Positions 33,001 to 40,198 are shown, numbered from the stretch's first letter. The stretch is DNA of 64,000 bases from Paracidovorax cattleyae (GCF_900104515.1 NZ_FNJL01000008.1:124001-188000); one strand, 5' to 3'. Numbers and translations: made by a program. Notes: generated by a model not told the origin, from the sequence alone.

Positions 33001-33687
33001 GGGGCCGTGCTGGAGGCGCCGGCTGTCGCGCCGCAGGCAGTCGATGCAGCCGCCCCTGCGGCACCGGCGATGCCCGCCGCCGCGCCCGCGGACCCGATGC
33101 GCGCCGTGATCGAAAGCCGCCCCAAGGGCGCGCTCTCCGCCGTGGCCGAGAAGGTGGAGTACTGGACGCAGGAGGGCCGCAAGACGCTCTACCTGCTCGT
33201 CTCCTTCCTGCCCGTGCCCGACGGCCACGGCGGCACGCTGGACCGCGCGATCGAGTTCTTCATGCCGGTGGGGCAAAGCGGCGAGTCGCAGCAGTGGATC
33301 ACCTCCAGCATGCGCCTGCTCTCGCTGGCCGCGCGCGGCGGCTTCCTGGAGCGCGCGCTCAGCGACATGCGCAAGGTCGCCTGGGACCGCGGCCCCGTGC
33401 GCCTGGGCACCCACGCCCGGGCCGATGGCGCCCGCGTGCCGCTCTGGCACGACTCCGAAGTGGCCGCCATCGCCTACGCCATCCAGAACATCCTTGCCCA
33501 GCGCGCCGCAGCGCCCGCCGGGCCCATGCGCCAGCAGGAGCTGCCGCTGGACGCTCCTGCCGCACCCACCGGGCTGCCGCCCGCGATGGCCGGCCGCAAG
33601 TGCCCCGAGTGCGGCGCGCACGCCGTCATCCGCAAGGATGGATGCGACTACTGCACGCAATGCGGGCACCTGGGCAGCTGCGGATGA
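30052..33687 (+). CDS. nrdJ: Adenosylcobalamin-dependent ribonucleotide reductase with intein
   Basis: Class II RNR reducing ribonucleotides with or without oxygen, using B12. The 1211-residue precursor contains a 388-residue intein at residues 301-688, leaving an 823-residue mature enzyme. Extein features: ATP-cone-free N-terminus with RRGGGVGYDFSRIRP, ARRGAQMGVLRIDHPD and FNVSVGVPDAF; the NPCGEQPLPSYGCCDLG loop bearing the thiyl-radical cysteine (Cys689 of the precursor); LLSIAPTGTVSLAFADNASN; and a C-terminal Zn-ribbon-like CPECG...CTQCG region for re-reduction. The N-extein ends ...ATNP and the C-extein begins CGEQPLP. The gene stands alone; no class I nrdAB or nrdR box was seen here. Confidence 0.95.
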   Translation: MQRDPIDSLAPDAPRLPEQPISLDVLREKYLKPGEADAETLYRRVARALASVEAPEVREAIEARFLSNLRAGAIGAGRIMSAAGTDIQATLINCFVQPVGDCIQGMDEGGYPGIYEALREAAETMRRGGGVGYDFSRIRPRGAEVKGTASMASGPCSYINVFDQSCATVESAGARRGAQMGVLRIDHPDVLDFITAKRTPGRWNNFNVSVGVPDAFVQAVLDDAPWELVHPARPGAALREEGARQRADGQWVYRTLPARELWDTIMRSAYDFAEPGILFLDRVNTDNNLAYCESIAATNPCVTADTWVMTDAGPAQVAELVGRPFNAVVDGRSFPTVSAGFFATGHKPVLRLRTRQGHALRLTEDHPVRRVAKQTRYVREVEWIAAGALQPGDDIVLNDHRALPGWKGEGTEAEGYLLGLLIGDGTLKADKAVISVWLAQEEENDARLVANGAPAPSSGAHGILRAAEAAAATLSHRADFRGFQRTVARSGGACAERRMASGAVRALALRMGMRPGAKTITPAMERASSAFSVGLLRGLFDTDGSVQGRQEKGVSVRLAQSDQELLQTVQRMLLRLGIASTLYPDRRTAGLRLLPDGRGGRQPCATRAQHELVVSGDNLRVFAERIGFEDAGKAERLATALSSYRRALNREPFTATVQDVLPDGHEDVYDVTVADCHAFDANGLYVHNCGEQPLPSYGCCDLGPIILPRFVRHPFGFTGEPAFDFEAFAASVATQVRALDNVLDVTFWPLPQQRSESAAKRRIGVGFTGLGNALAMLRLRYDTDAGRAMATRIAECMRDAAYAASVELAKEKGVFPMFDAAGYLAPGTFASRLPAALRESIRTHGIRNSHLLSIAPTGTVSLAFADNASNGIEPPFSWTYTRRKREADGSTSEYAVEDHAWRLYRALGGDVNALPGYFVSALQMPAAGHIAMMEAVQPFIDTAISKTVNVPADYPCEDFKNLYLHAWRARLKGLATYRPNAILGAVLEAPAVAPQAVDAAAPAAPAMPAAAPADPMRAVIESRPKGALSAVAEKVEYWTQEGRKTLYLLVSFLPVPDGHGGTLDRAIEFFMPVGQSGESQQWITSSMRLLSLAARGGFLERALSDMRKVAWDRGPVRLGTHARADGARVPLWHDSEVAAIAYAIQNILAQRAAAPAGPMRQQELPLDAPAAPTGLPPAMAGRKCPECGAHAVIRKDGCDYCTQCGHLGSCG
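30952..32115 (+). mobile_element. NrdJ intein with LAGLIDADG homing endonuclease domain
   Basis: An in-frame 388-residue insertion with all splicing residues. Block A begins with Cys301 (CVTADTWVMTDAGP). Block B has the TxxH motif (Thr363 and His366, RLTEDHPV). Block F is VYDVTVADCHAFDANG. Block G ends YVHN with penultimate His687 and terminal Asn688, followed by extein Cys689 as the +1 nucleophile. Two dodecapeptide motifs, YLLGLLIGDGTL (about 416-427) and VGLLRGLFDTDGSV (about 533-546), each keep the catalytic Asp, so the homing endonuclease may be active. GC and codon use match the host gene, which suggests long residence. Confidence 0.95.
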
Positions 33688-33749
33688 GATCCGGTTCCAT
33701 GGGGCCGGCGGCGCGTGGGGGTATCGACGGCGGTATCCGGCGTCCCTGG

Positions 33750-33840
33750 AATCGCGTCTCCCTTGGGGAGCAGCCTGCCTCCGGTCCTGGAGGCGCCTGC
33801 GTCAACACACTCGGCATCCCGCATGCCGTGGCGCAGGCAT
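33750..33840 (+). promoter_or_regulatory. Relic of a yybP-ykoY (Mn2+) riboswitch
   Basis: CCTTGGGGAGCAGCC (33761-33775) matches the yybP-ykoY L1 element GGGGAGUAG with one change, and GTCAACACACTCGG (33801-33814) matches the L3 element CAACAUACUCG with one change. Between them is a perfect hairpin (GCCTCC 33777-33782 / GGAGGC 33789-33794), and a second 7-bp helix (GCCTGCG 33795-33801 / CGCAGGC 33832-33838) encloses the second element. This class senses Mn2+ and commonly precedes mntP, whose remnant follows directly here. Confidence 0.8.
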
Positions 33841-34124
33841 CCGCTCCGGCGGTTGGCGGGATCGCCTTTGTGCTGCTGCTGTGCCTGGGCGACCACATGG
33901 TGTTCGCTGCCTGGAAGAACGCTGGTGGCGAGGTGGAAAAGCCCGTGCGCCACGGATGCTGGCTGCTGGCCATGACGGGGTTCGCCACCAGCACCGATGC
34001 GATGGCAGTGGCGGGCCGCCGGGCCGAAGGGCTGGGCGGGCTGCTGCTGATCGGAATCGGCGCCCTGATCCTGTACGGGCACCTCCACGCGGCGGGCCAG
34101 GTGGCGGCCGCGGCCCTCAGGTGA
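33841..34124 (+). pseudogene. mntP: Truncated and internally deleted mntP (Mn2+ efflux pump)
   Basis: An open frame without a plausible start carries MntP-like sequence: GGIAFVLLLCLGDHMVFAAW (MntP: IAFxLLxxLGxxMI), then RHGCWLLAMTGFATSTDAMAV and, directly joined, RRAEGLGGLLLIGIGALILY. In intact MntP about 40 residues separate the ATSxDAMAV helix from the final AEILGGLVLIGIG helix, so an in-frame internal deletion is likely. The N-terminal 70 residues and the ribosome-binding site are missing, apparently removed by a deletion that fused the riboswitch to mid-gene. The 3' end overlaps the convergent bestrophin gene by 8 bases. Confidence 0.8.
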
Positions 34125-35028
34125 GCCAGTCGGGCTGCGGGCCGTCCTGCCGCGGGGGCAGCGCTTCGCCCGCCATTTCGCGCAGCGAGGCCTCGATCAT
34201 GGCGCACATCGCGTCCAGCGCGAGATCGTTGGGCGCCGTGCCGAAAGGCTCCTCGATCTCGGAGCCCAGGGCCTCCAGCGCGAAGAAGGTGTAGGCGATG
34301 AAGGCGACGATCACCGGCGTCATGAACCCGATGGCATCGACCAGCCCGAACGGCAGCAGCAGGCAGTAGAAATAGATCGTCCGGTGGATCAGCACCGAAT
34401 AGGTGAACGGGATCGGCGTGGAGGCGATGCGCTCGCAGCCGCCCAGCGCCTCGCTGAGCCGCATGAGCGGCGCCTCCATGGCAGGCACGAGCACGGCCTC
34501 GATGCGGCCTTCGCGCCGGCGCTCGGCGATCCATTCGCCGGCCATCAGCAGCAACATGGCCGGCTGGTAGCGCGCCGCGGCCACCCGGGCGCATTCATGC
34601 GGCGCAAGCAGCCGGCGCAGGTCCTCCCCGCTGTCGCTCCCGCGCAGCTGGTGCCGCAGCGCATGGGCGAACGCCGCCACGCGCAGGGCGAAGGGGCGGG
34701 CCTGTTGCGGCGCGTCCGCCAGCGTCAGCGCCTGGCGCACCAGCGAGCGCGACTCGTTCAGCACCGTGCCCCACAGCGTGCGGGCCTCCCAGTACCGGGC
34801 GTAGCTCGTGCTGTTGCGGAAGCCGAGGAAGATCGCCAGGGTGAGCCCCATGAGCGAGAACGGCACGAAATTGAGTGGCACCTTCCATTGGAACAGCCGG
34901 CCGTGCAGCACGGTGACCAGTACCGCGAACCCGGTCGCGGCGGCGAGCTGGGGGAGGATGTCCGGCAGGACCGAGCCGCGAACGACGAACAGCATGCGCA
35001 GCCAGTGGGGGCGGGGGCGGATGATCAT
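34117..35028 (-). CDS. Bestrophin-family (YneE/UPF0187) membrane protein
   Basis: A 303-residue bestrophin-like ion channel protein. It begins IIRPRPHWLRMLFVVRGSVLPDILPQ and contains VPFSLMGLTLAIFLGFRNSTSYARYWEAR, the family signature including the neck-region FRxxxxYxRxWEAR. A C-terminal segment has PIPFTYSVLIHRTIYFYCL and GLVDAIGFMTPVIVAFIAYTFFALEALGSEIEEPFG. Four membrane helices are expected and pentameric channels are known from related bacterial proteins. It ends inside the mntP relic. Confidence 0.9.
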   Translation of the reverse strand: MIIRPRPHWLRMLFVVRGSVLPDILPQLAAATGFAVLVTVLHGRLFQWKVPLNFVPFSLMGLTLAIFLGFRNSTSYARYWEARTLWGTVLNESRSLVRQALTLADAPQQARPFALRVAAFAHALRHQLRGSDSGEDLRRLLAPHECARVAAARYQPAMLLLMAGEWIAERRREGRIEAVLVPAMEAPLMRLSEALGGCERIASTPIPFTYSVLIHRTIYFYCLLLPFGLVDAIGFMTPVIVAFIAYTFFALEALGSEIEEPFGTAPNDLALDAMCAMIEASLREMAGEALPPRQDGPQPDWLT

Positions 35029-35070
35029 GCCGTGCTGGTGGGGCGGATGGAGCTTGCACGCATTCCCCGG

Positions 35071-35460
35071 TCAGCTCTGCGGTGCGTGGCAGACCGCCTC
35101 GATGTTGTGGCCGTCCGGGTCGCGCACGAAGGCGCCGTAGTAGTTCGGATGGTAGTGGGGCCGCAGGCCCGGGGCTCCGTTGTCGGCGCCGCCGGCCGCC
35201 AGGGCCGCGGCATGAAAGGCATCCACCGCCGCACGCGTGGCGGCGCGGAAGGCCACGTGGATGGCCGGCCGGTTGGGGCCGCCGCTGCTGATCCAGAAAT
35301 CGGTCTTCGGCGGCTCGCCGAAGCCGGCCATGTCCGTGCTGCCCGTCAGTTCCGCGCTCACTTCCATGAGCAACTGGTAGCCCAGGGGCGCGAGCGCCCG
35401 GGTGTAGAACGCCTTGCTTTTCTCGTAGTCGGTGACGGCGATGCCGGTGTGGTCGATCAT
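35071..35460 (-). CDS. VOC-family (glyoxalase/dioxygenase superfamily) protein
   Basis: A 129-residue protein with the beta-alpha-beta-beta-beta repeats of the vicinal oxygen chelate superfamily: IDHTGIAVTDYEKSKAFYTRAL at the N-terminus and YYGAFVRDPDGHNIEAVCH at the C-terminus. His3 and the C-terminal Glu (NIEAV) are typical metal ligands, with IHVAF in the middle supplying another His. The substrate cannot be predicted. It lies 42 bases upstream of the bestrophin gene on the same strand and may be co-transcribed. Confidence 0.87.
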   Translation of the reverse strand: MIDHTGIAVTDYEKSKAFYTRALAPLGYQLLMEVSAELTGSTDMAGFGEPPKTDFWISSGGPNRPAIHVAFRAATRAAVDAFHAAALAAGGADNGAPGLRPHYHPNYYGAFVRDPDGHNIEAVCHAPQS

Positions 35461-35619
35461 GTCTGCTGCCTCTGCCTTTCCTTCTGTGTCAGGAACTCCT
35501 GCCCGGGCGAAAGTTTATGCCTTCTGCCTGTCGTGGCAAGCTCTCCGGCCATGGTGATCGCTCTTTGCCTGGACGCCGCAGGTCTTGCCGTTGCGCGGCC
35601 TGTTGTCACCACATGATGC

Positions 35620-36213
35620 ATGTCCATGATCCGTTTGTCCGTCCCCTTCCCGACCCGCCCTCCATCCGGCCCGGATGCCGCCGTCCCCGGCCTGCGCAGC
35701 CCCGCCGCCGGATTCGATCAGCCCTTCGAGATGCTGCACGCCTGCCACGAGCGCGTGCAGCGCACGCTGGGGCTGCTGGAGCGACTGCGCACCCACCTGC
35801 GCGCGCAGGGCTGCGACGCGCAGGCCCGCGAGGCCGCGCGCGACGTGCTGCGCTATTTCGATATCGCCGCGCCGCTGCACCACGAGGACGAGGAACTGCA
35901 CGTGTTTCCGCCGCTGCTGGCACAGGGAGCTGCCCCCGTGGTGGAACTCGTGCGGGAACTGCAGCGTGAGCATGCCGCCATGGCCATGCTGTGGCCACGG
36001 GCGCGCGTGCCGCTGGCTGCCGTGGCCGGTGGCGAGCCCGGCGCGGCGCCCTTGTCGCGTGAGCAGGAGCGGGCGCTGGACGATTTCGCCGCCCTGTATG
36101 CCGGGCATATCGACCGCGAGGAAGCAGTGGCCTATCCGGAGGCGCTGGGGCTGCTGCCGGAGGCTGCGCTGGGTGGCATGGGGCAGGAGATGGCGCGGCG
36201 GCGGGGCGGCTGA
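35620..36213 (+). CDS. Hemerythrin-domain protein
   Basis: A 197-residue protein with a four-helix hemerythrin/HHE domain. Candidate diiron ligands are in FEMLHACHERVQ (His), LHHEDEELHVFPPL (His/Glu), LQREHAAM (His) and YAGHIDREEAVAYPEAL (His/Glu). The first 30 residues are Pro-rich and not part of the domain. Such proteins sense or store oxygen, NO or iron. The ATG at 35620 was chosen as the longest; an ATG at 35626 is equally possible. Confidence 0.87.
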   Translation: MSMIRLSVPFPTRPPSGPDAAVPGLRSPAAGFDQPFEMLHACHERVQRTLGLLERLRTHLRAQGCDAQAREAARDVLRYFDIAAPLHHEDEELHVFPPLLAQGAAPVVELVRELQREHAAMAMLWPRARVPLAAVAGGEPGAAPLSREQERALDDFAALYAGHIDREEAVAYPEALGLLPEAALGGMGQEMARRRGG

Positions 36214-36449
36214 GGCTGGAAACGCGAGACGGGCGGGCTGGCAAAGTGGGTGATGCCCTGCTGGAGCGATCGTCAGCACGGACGGCGTGTTTCGGTCAAG
36301 CGTTGAATGGCTGTGTTCCGCATTCCAGAAGGCCTACGCCTGGAGGTTCCTATCTGCTGGCCACTTGTGCAAAGTCCACCAGGCATTCGACCGACTGTGG
36401 CTCATGCAAGGTGCGATGGGCCATTCTGAAGCTGGGAGCAACGCTGAAC
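36214..36449. other. Gene-free, lower-GC stretch before the amidase gene
   Basis: About 240 bases with GC clearly below that of the flanks and no convincing coding or RNA element. The reading frame of the amidase is open through it, but the sequence is unlike the conserved amidase fold, so it is taken as 5' flanking DNA of a probably acquired two-gene cassette. Confidence 0.4.
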
Positions 36450-37046
36450 ATGAATATCGTCAACGGGATCGTCTGTGGAACCCGCGTGTTGAACTACAGG
36501 TATCCCAACCTGGAGCATGGGGAGCTGAGGAGGGTGAACGCCATCGTGCTTCACCAGACAAACAGCAGCAGTGCTGTCCCCACGCTGATCGCTTACCTGT
36601 GGCGTGGCGTCGGCGCGCACTTTCTCATCTCGCCAGCAGGTTTGATCTACCAGGCCGCGAGGCTGGACCGGGTTTGTCATCATGTCGGCATGATCCGCTC
36701 ACGTTGCTTCGAAAGCCATTCCTGTGCTCCATCCAATGAGCACGAGATAAAGCAAATCATCTCTGGCAGCGGCTCGCAGGCCGAGAAGCGCTTGAAGATT
36801 CATCAAATGGAGATGGCAAAGCTATCCGGTTCACGCTTCCCCACCAACCTGGATTCGATTGGCATCGAACTCTCCGGTGCATCCAAGGACGGCGTTTACG
36901 GCGCTCCCACCAGTGCGCAGAACGCGGCGTCGGTATGGCTGGTCAACGAACTGCTCAAAAGCCTCGGTCTGGTCAGGGCGGATGTCTATCGCCATCCCAA
37001 CATTGCATACAAACAGCCCTCCGAGGCAGCGCAGGTCGCTTACTGA
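36450..37046 (+). CDS. N-acetylmuramoyl-L-alanine amidase / PGRP-like, probable antibacterial effector
   Basis: A 198-residue Amidase_2/PGRP-fold protein. Characteristic segments: NAIVLHQTNSSS with His35, a likely zinc ligand; VGAHFLISPAGLIYQAARLDR, the core strand; CHHVG at residues 76-80; SIGIELSGA; and the C-terminal VYRHPNIAYKQPSEA with His182 and Lys188. The third zinc ligand of classic amidases (Cys or Asp after the Lys) is not obvious, a feature shared with divergent secreted amidase toxins. There is no signal peptide, so export would need a dedicated system such as T6SS. The next gene encodes a probable periplasmic immunity protein. The ATG at 36450 starts the conserved region. Confidence 0.75.
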   Translation: MNIVNGIVCGTRVLNYRYPNLEHGELRRVNAIVLHQTNSSSAVPTLIAYLWRGVGAHFLISPAGLIYQAARLDRVCHHVGMIRSRCFESHSCAPSNEHEIKQIISGSGSQAEKRLKIHQMEMAKLSGSRFPTNLDSIGIELSGASKDGVYGAPTSAQNAASVWLVNELLKSLGLVRADVYRHPNIAYKQPSEAAQVAY

Positions 37047-37097
37047 TGTGGGGGGCGCATCGACAGGCATCCCTGCACAGGAACTGGAGAAACTACA

Positions 37098-37460
37098 TTG
37101 CAAAAGTCGCGCATCTTTTTCGGATTGGCATCCGCAGGTACTTTGTTGGCCTTGGCCACGGCCTGGATGCACTCCGCCCTGGATGTGACGGCAACCCAGG
37201 CAGACAAGGTCATGGAGCCCACGGAGCAGGAGACATCGAAAAGCCTCTGCGGACAGTTCCACCTGGACCTGGAGCAGTTCAACCGGAAGCTCCGCGGCTC
37301 GACGTCCATTCCCATCAAGCGCTGGAGTGAATACCCGTGGTTGCCGTGCTACTACGCCGCGCGCGTGGACGGGATCGAGTACCGGCTCAGGCTGGGAGGG
37401 CTCGTGGAGATCCGGGGCACGGATGACCATGTCAGGGAGTACCGGCACTGGCAGGACTGA
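37098..37460 (+). CDS. Small membrane-anchored or periplasmic protein, candidate immunity to the amidase
   Basis: A 120-residue protein starting at TTG 37098 with TGGAG 9 bases upstream. Residues 7-24 are a hydrophobic signal or anchor (FFGLASAGTLLALATAW); the remainder is hydrophilic, with two cysteines (about residues 51 and 83) that could form a disulphide, so it is probably periplasmic. I recognise no family. It lies 51 bases after the amidase, in the same lower-GC island. A cytosolic cell-wall hydrolase followed by a small exported protein is the usual layout of a peptidoglycan-targeting effector and its immunity protein. Confidence 0.65.
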   Translation: MQKSRIFFGLASAGTLLALATAWMHSALDVTATQADKVMEPTEQETSKSLCGQFHLDLEQFNRKLRGSTSIPIKRWSEYPWLPCYYAARVDGIEYRLRLGGLVEIRGTDDHVREYRHWQD

Positions 37461-37469
37461 TGCCCCATG

Positions 37470-37492
37470 AAAAAAGCACCCGGCAAGGGTGC
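37470..37492 (-). terminator. Rho-independent terminator of the DUF3567 gene
   Basis: On the minus strand: stem GCACCC, loop TTGCC, stem GGGTGC, followed by six T. It lies 28 bases after the DUF3567 stop and also just after the immunity gene on the other strand, so it may act in both directions. Confidence 0.88.
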
Positions 37493-37519
37493 TCGATTCA
37501 TTCAGGACGGTGGCCTGCG

Positions 37520-37807
37520 TCAGTGCACCACCACCGGATTCTGCGCCAGCCCCACATACCCGTCGAGCGTGTCGTCCACCTCTTCCTGGGTGGGCGTGTC
37601 GCGTTGCCATGCCAGGATCTGCTGCTGGAACATCTCGGCCCAGGATCCGTCGAGGTACACCTCCTTGCCGGAGCGCTTGTCCACGATCTCGAAGCCGTGG
37701 CGCACCAGCTGGTGTACCGGCGGCACGCCCGCGGGGGCCTCGGCCTCGTCGGTGTCGGGCTGCATGTGGACCACCACGAAGGAGTCGGAGTCGTAGAGCA
37801 TGTGCAT
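37520..37807 (-). CDS. DUF3567 protein
   Basis: A 95-residue protein of a family found mainly in Burkholderiales. It begins MHMLYDSDSFVVVHMQ and contains RHGFEIVDKRSGKEVYLDG, then the highly conserved WAEMFQQQILAWQRDTPTQE near the middle and a C-terminal ...GLAQNPVVVH. The ATG at 37807 has GGGGA about 6 bases upstream; an open frame continues 8 codons further. Its function is unknown. It is monocistronic with a strong terminator, suggesting a well-expressed housekeeping gene. Confidence 0.9.
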   Translation of the reverse strand: MHMLYDSDSFVVVHMQPDTDEAEAPAGVPPVHQLVRHGFEIVDKRSGKEVYLDGSWAEMFQQQILAWQRDTPTQEEVDDTLDGYVGLAQNPVVVH

Positions 37808-38094
37808 GGTGTTCCCCTGTCGGTCAAACAATCGTTTACTTGGGTCAGATGGCCACCCGGGTGCCGAAGTTCAAGACCCTCGGAAACCCGTCCTTGCATA
37901 CGCCGTGCCAGCCCTCCCGGAACGGAGTCCAGGTGGCGCGCCCGAAAGCGGATGCGTGAACCCAGTATTTCATGAAAAGCCCGGCCGTGCAGGCCGCGGG
38001 GCGAAGTCACGCCACCGTCCCACGAAGCTGTGGGTGAAACCGCACACCGCCCTGGCATGGCGGCCTGCCCGCGTGCGGGGGGCGGCCCGCCCGT
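37808..38094. other. Intergenic region between DUF3567 and DUF3108 genes
   Basis: About 290 bases. The right part holds GC palindromes (around 37981-38000 and 38062-38095). A 36-codon open frame on the plus strand (37849-37959) has no ribosome-binding site or recognisable product. The DUF3567 promoter must lie near the left edge. Confidence 0.5.
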
Positions 38095-39333
38095 TCAGGG
38101 GCTGCTGCGGCCCGACAGCTGCAGGTCGGCAAAATCGCCGTTGCCCTGCGTGAGGCGGATGCGGGCAGGCAGGAATCCCAGCGACGGCGCCAGCCACAGC
38201 TCCGCCTTCTGGTCGCCGTCGCGGCGCGGCAGGCGTTCGAGCTTCAGCGCCGGGGTGGGGCCGACGGGCAGGTCCAGCGTCTCGGTGCCTTCGATGGTGA
38301 AGGTCCAGCGGTCGGCATTGCGCGGCCCCACGGTGGTGAAGGTGATGCGGGTGCCGTCCGGGTAGCGCTCGGGCGCAGCCGCCAGCAGGGCGCCGAGCTG
38401 AATGAACACGCTCATGCGGTCCTGCGCGCCCGCGGCGATGGCGGACGGGGCCGCGCCGGTGCTGAAGGTGGCGCGGCCCGCGCCGAAGTCGAAATCCGCC
38501 GTCTGCTCCCGGCGGGCCTGGTCGGCGAAGCGTCTGGGCTGCAGGCCCGCGGGCGTGACCAGGCCGCTGCTGGCCTGCGACCGGGATCCGAGCAGGAAGG
38601 CCTTGATCTCCTGCCGGGCTTCGTAGCCCGCATCGTCGTGGCGCCACGCGAGCGTGGCGTTGGCCCGGTAGGCGAATTTCTTCACCTCCCCGCTCACGTC
38701 GAACACGAGGCGCAGCGAGGGGGGCAGGCGCACGGGCGGCGGCTTGGCGCTGGCATCGATGGCGGGCCCGTTCGGGGGGCGGATCTCCACGCCCGCATTG
38801 CGGGTGTCGGCGGGATCGCTGGCATCCGGGGCGGGTGCCGGGGCTGCGGCCACCGCGCCGGAGGCAGCGGAAGCGGGCGCGCTGGACAGGGCCGCGGGGG
38901 CCTGCGCAGCGTTCCGAGCCGCCTGGGCCGCATCCGCTGCCGTGTCTGCGAACGAGAGGGCTGGCGCCTCCGGCATGGGAGATGCGGGCGATGCCTCTCC
39001 TGGACCGGCAGCAGGGGCGGGGGTTTCTTCCCCGGCTGGCGAGGGCACCGGTGCAGCGGCTGGCGCCGGCGGGGGGGCGGGGCGCGGCTTGCGGACCTTC
39101 GCCGGCCTGGGCGGTGGTGGCGGCGCGGCCGGTTGGGCCGCAGGCGGTTCGGGCGCGGCGGCGGGCGCCGGTGCCGGCGGGGCTGGTGGCGGCGCCAGCA
39201 TGCGCGTGTGGAAGGCCAGCTCTTCCGGCCGGCGGGCGTCCGCGCCGCCCGTCCAGCGCGGCAGGCCGAACAGCACCAGCGCATGCAGCGCGGCCACCAG
39301 GGCGGTGAGCGCCGCCAGGACACGGCGTGGCAT
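38095..39333 (-). CDS. DUF3108 protein with N-terminal anchor and Pro/Ala-rich linker
   Basis: A 412-residue protein. Residues about 5-25 form a signal anchor (LAALTALVAALHALVLFGL). Residues about 50-205 are a low-complexity Pro/Ala spacer resembling the periplasm-spanning region of TonB. The C-terminal domain (from VRLPPSLRLVFDVSGEVKKF) matches the DUF3108 family: ATLAWRHDDAGYEARQEIKA, VTPAGLQPRRFADQARREQ and LWLAPSLGFLPARIRLTQ. DUF3108 proteins are periplasmic or envelope proteins of unknown function. It is followed by the IclR gene on the same strand, 37 bases away. Confidence 0.85.
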   Translation of the reverse strand: MPRRVLAALTALVAALHALVLFGLPRWTGGADARRPEELAFHTRMLAPPPAPPAPAPAAAPEPPAAQPAAPPPPPRPAKVRKPRPAPPPAPAAAPVPSPAGEETPAPAAGPGEASPASPMPEAPALSFADTAADAAQAARNAAQAPAALSSAPASAASGAVAAAPAPAPDASDPADTRNAGVEIRPPNGPAIDASAKPPPVRLPPSLRLVFDVSGEVKKFAYRANATLAWRHDDAGYEARQEIKAFLLGSRSQASSGLVTPAGLQPRRFADQARREQTADFDFGAGRATFSTGAAPSAIAAGAQDRMSVFIQLGALLAAAPERYPDGTRITFTTVGPRNADRWTFTIEGTETLDLPVGPTPALKLERLPRRDGDQKAELWLAPSLGFLPARIRLTQGNGDFADLQLSGRSSP

Positions 39334-39370
39334 CAGCAGCGGCCCCCGCGGCGGCAGTCAGCGGCCACGC

Positions 39371-40159
39371 TCATGGCTGCCCGTAGCCCAGGTCGGCCGA
39401 GAGCCGGTCCGCCATGGCGCGCAGCGGCGCGTCGATGGCGCCGCCCCATTGCGGATCGAACGTGGCGATGGAGCCCAGCGTGGTGATGCCCAGGGACAGG
39501 TGGCCGTCCGCATCGAACACCGGCGCGCAGAAGGCCACGATGCCCGGCAGCAGCGTGTCCACCACGCGCGCGGAGCCGCGCTGGCGCACTTCCTCCAGCA
39601 TGGGCTGCAGGGCCTCCGGCGTAGCGGGGATGTCCTTGCGGCCGCGCCGGGCGGCCTCGGCCAGCTCCTCGGCGATCAGCCCGGCCGTCACGTCGGGTGC
39701 CAGGTGCGCGGCGAAGCAGCGGCCGGTGGCCGAGGACAGCAGCGGCATCACGTCACCCAGCCGCAGGTTGGCGGTGACGGACTGGTGCGATTCCTCCCAG
39801 TGGACGATGGTCGGGCCCCGGTTGCCCCAGACGGCCAGGGCCAGCGTCTGCTGGATGTCGTCCATGAGGGCCGGCAGGCGCTCGCGGGCGAGCCGCACCG
39901 GATCCAGCCGGGCGAGGGACGCCAGCCCGAGCTTGAGGGCCGCGGGGCCCAGGTCGTAGCGGGCGGTGCGAGGGTCCTGGGCCACGAGGCCCATGCGCTG
40001 GAAGCTCACCAGATAGCGGTGCGCCTTGGCGGCGCTCATGCCGGCAGCGGCGGCGAGGTCCTTGAGCATCAGCGGGCCCCGGCTGCGCGTCAGGCCCTCC
40101 AGCAGCGAGAAGCCGACCTCCACCGATTGAATGCCCGCCCTTTCCTTGTCCATCTGCAA
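39371..40159 (-). CDS. IclR-family transcriptional regulator
   Basis: A 262-residue regulator. The N-terminal winged HTH (LTRSRGPLMLKDLAAAAGMSAAKAHRYLVSFQRMGLV) spans residues about 22-65; the C-terminal ligand-binding domain includes LLSSATGRCFAAHL and the late segment GHLSLGITTLGS. The start is uncertain: TTG 40159 has AGGA at good spacing, while ATG 40153 is two codons inside. It is divergent from the FAH hydrolase gene, with a 16-bp inverted repeat 24 bases before its start, so it most likely controls the FAH-TraB-Bug genes and itself. Confidence 0.9.
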   Translation of the reverse strand: MQMDKERAGIQSVEVGFSLLEGLTRSRGPLMLKDLAAAAGMSAAKAHRYLVSFQRMGLVAQDPRTARYDLGPAALKLGLASLARLDPVRLARERLPALMDDIQQTLALAVWGNRGPTIVHWEESHQSVTANLRLGDVMPLLSSATGRCFAAHLAPDVTAGLIAEELAEAARRGRKDIPATPEALQPMLEEVRQRGSARVVDTLLPGIVAFCAPVFDADGHLSLGITTLGSIATFDPQWGGAIDAPLRAMADRLSADLGYGQP

Positions 40160-40182
40160 TAGAATTCCTGGAGTTTTGTTTA

Positions 40183-40198
40183 GTTAAATCAATTTAAC
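40183..40198. promoter_or_regulatory. Probable IclR operator
   Basis: GTTAAAT-CA-ATTTAAC: perfect 7-bp arms with a 2-base spacer, strikingly AT-rich for this genome, in the 101-base divergent region between the iclR-like gene and the FAH gene. The size and symmetry fit IclR-family operators. Confidence 0.75.

Noticed and set aside
37849-37959. 36-codon plus-strand ORF between the DUF3567 and DUF3108 genes
   Set aside because: No ribosome-binding site, no recognisable product, and it overlaps the likely DUF3567 promoter.
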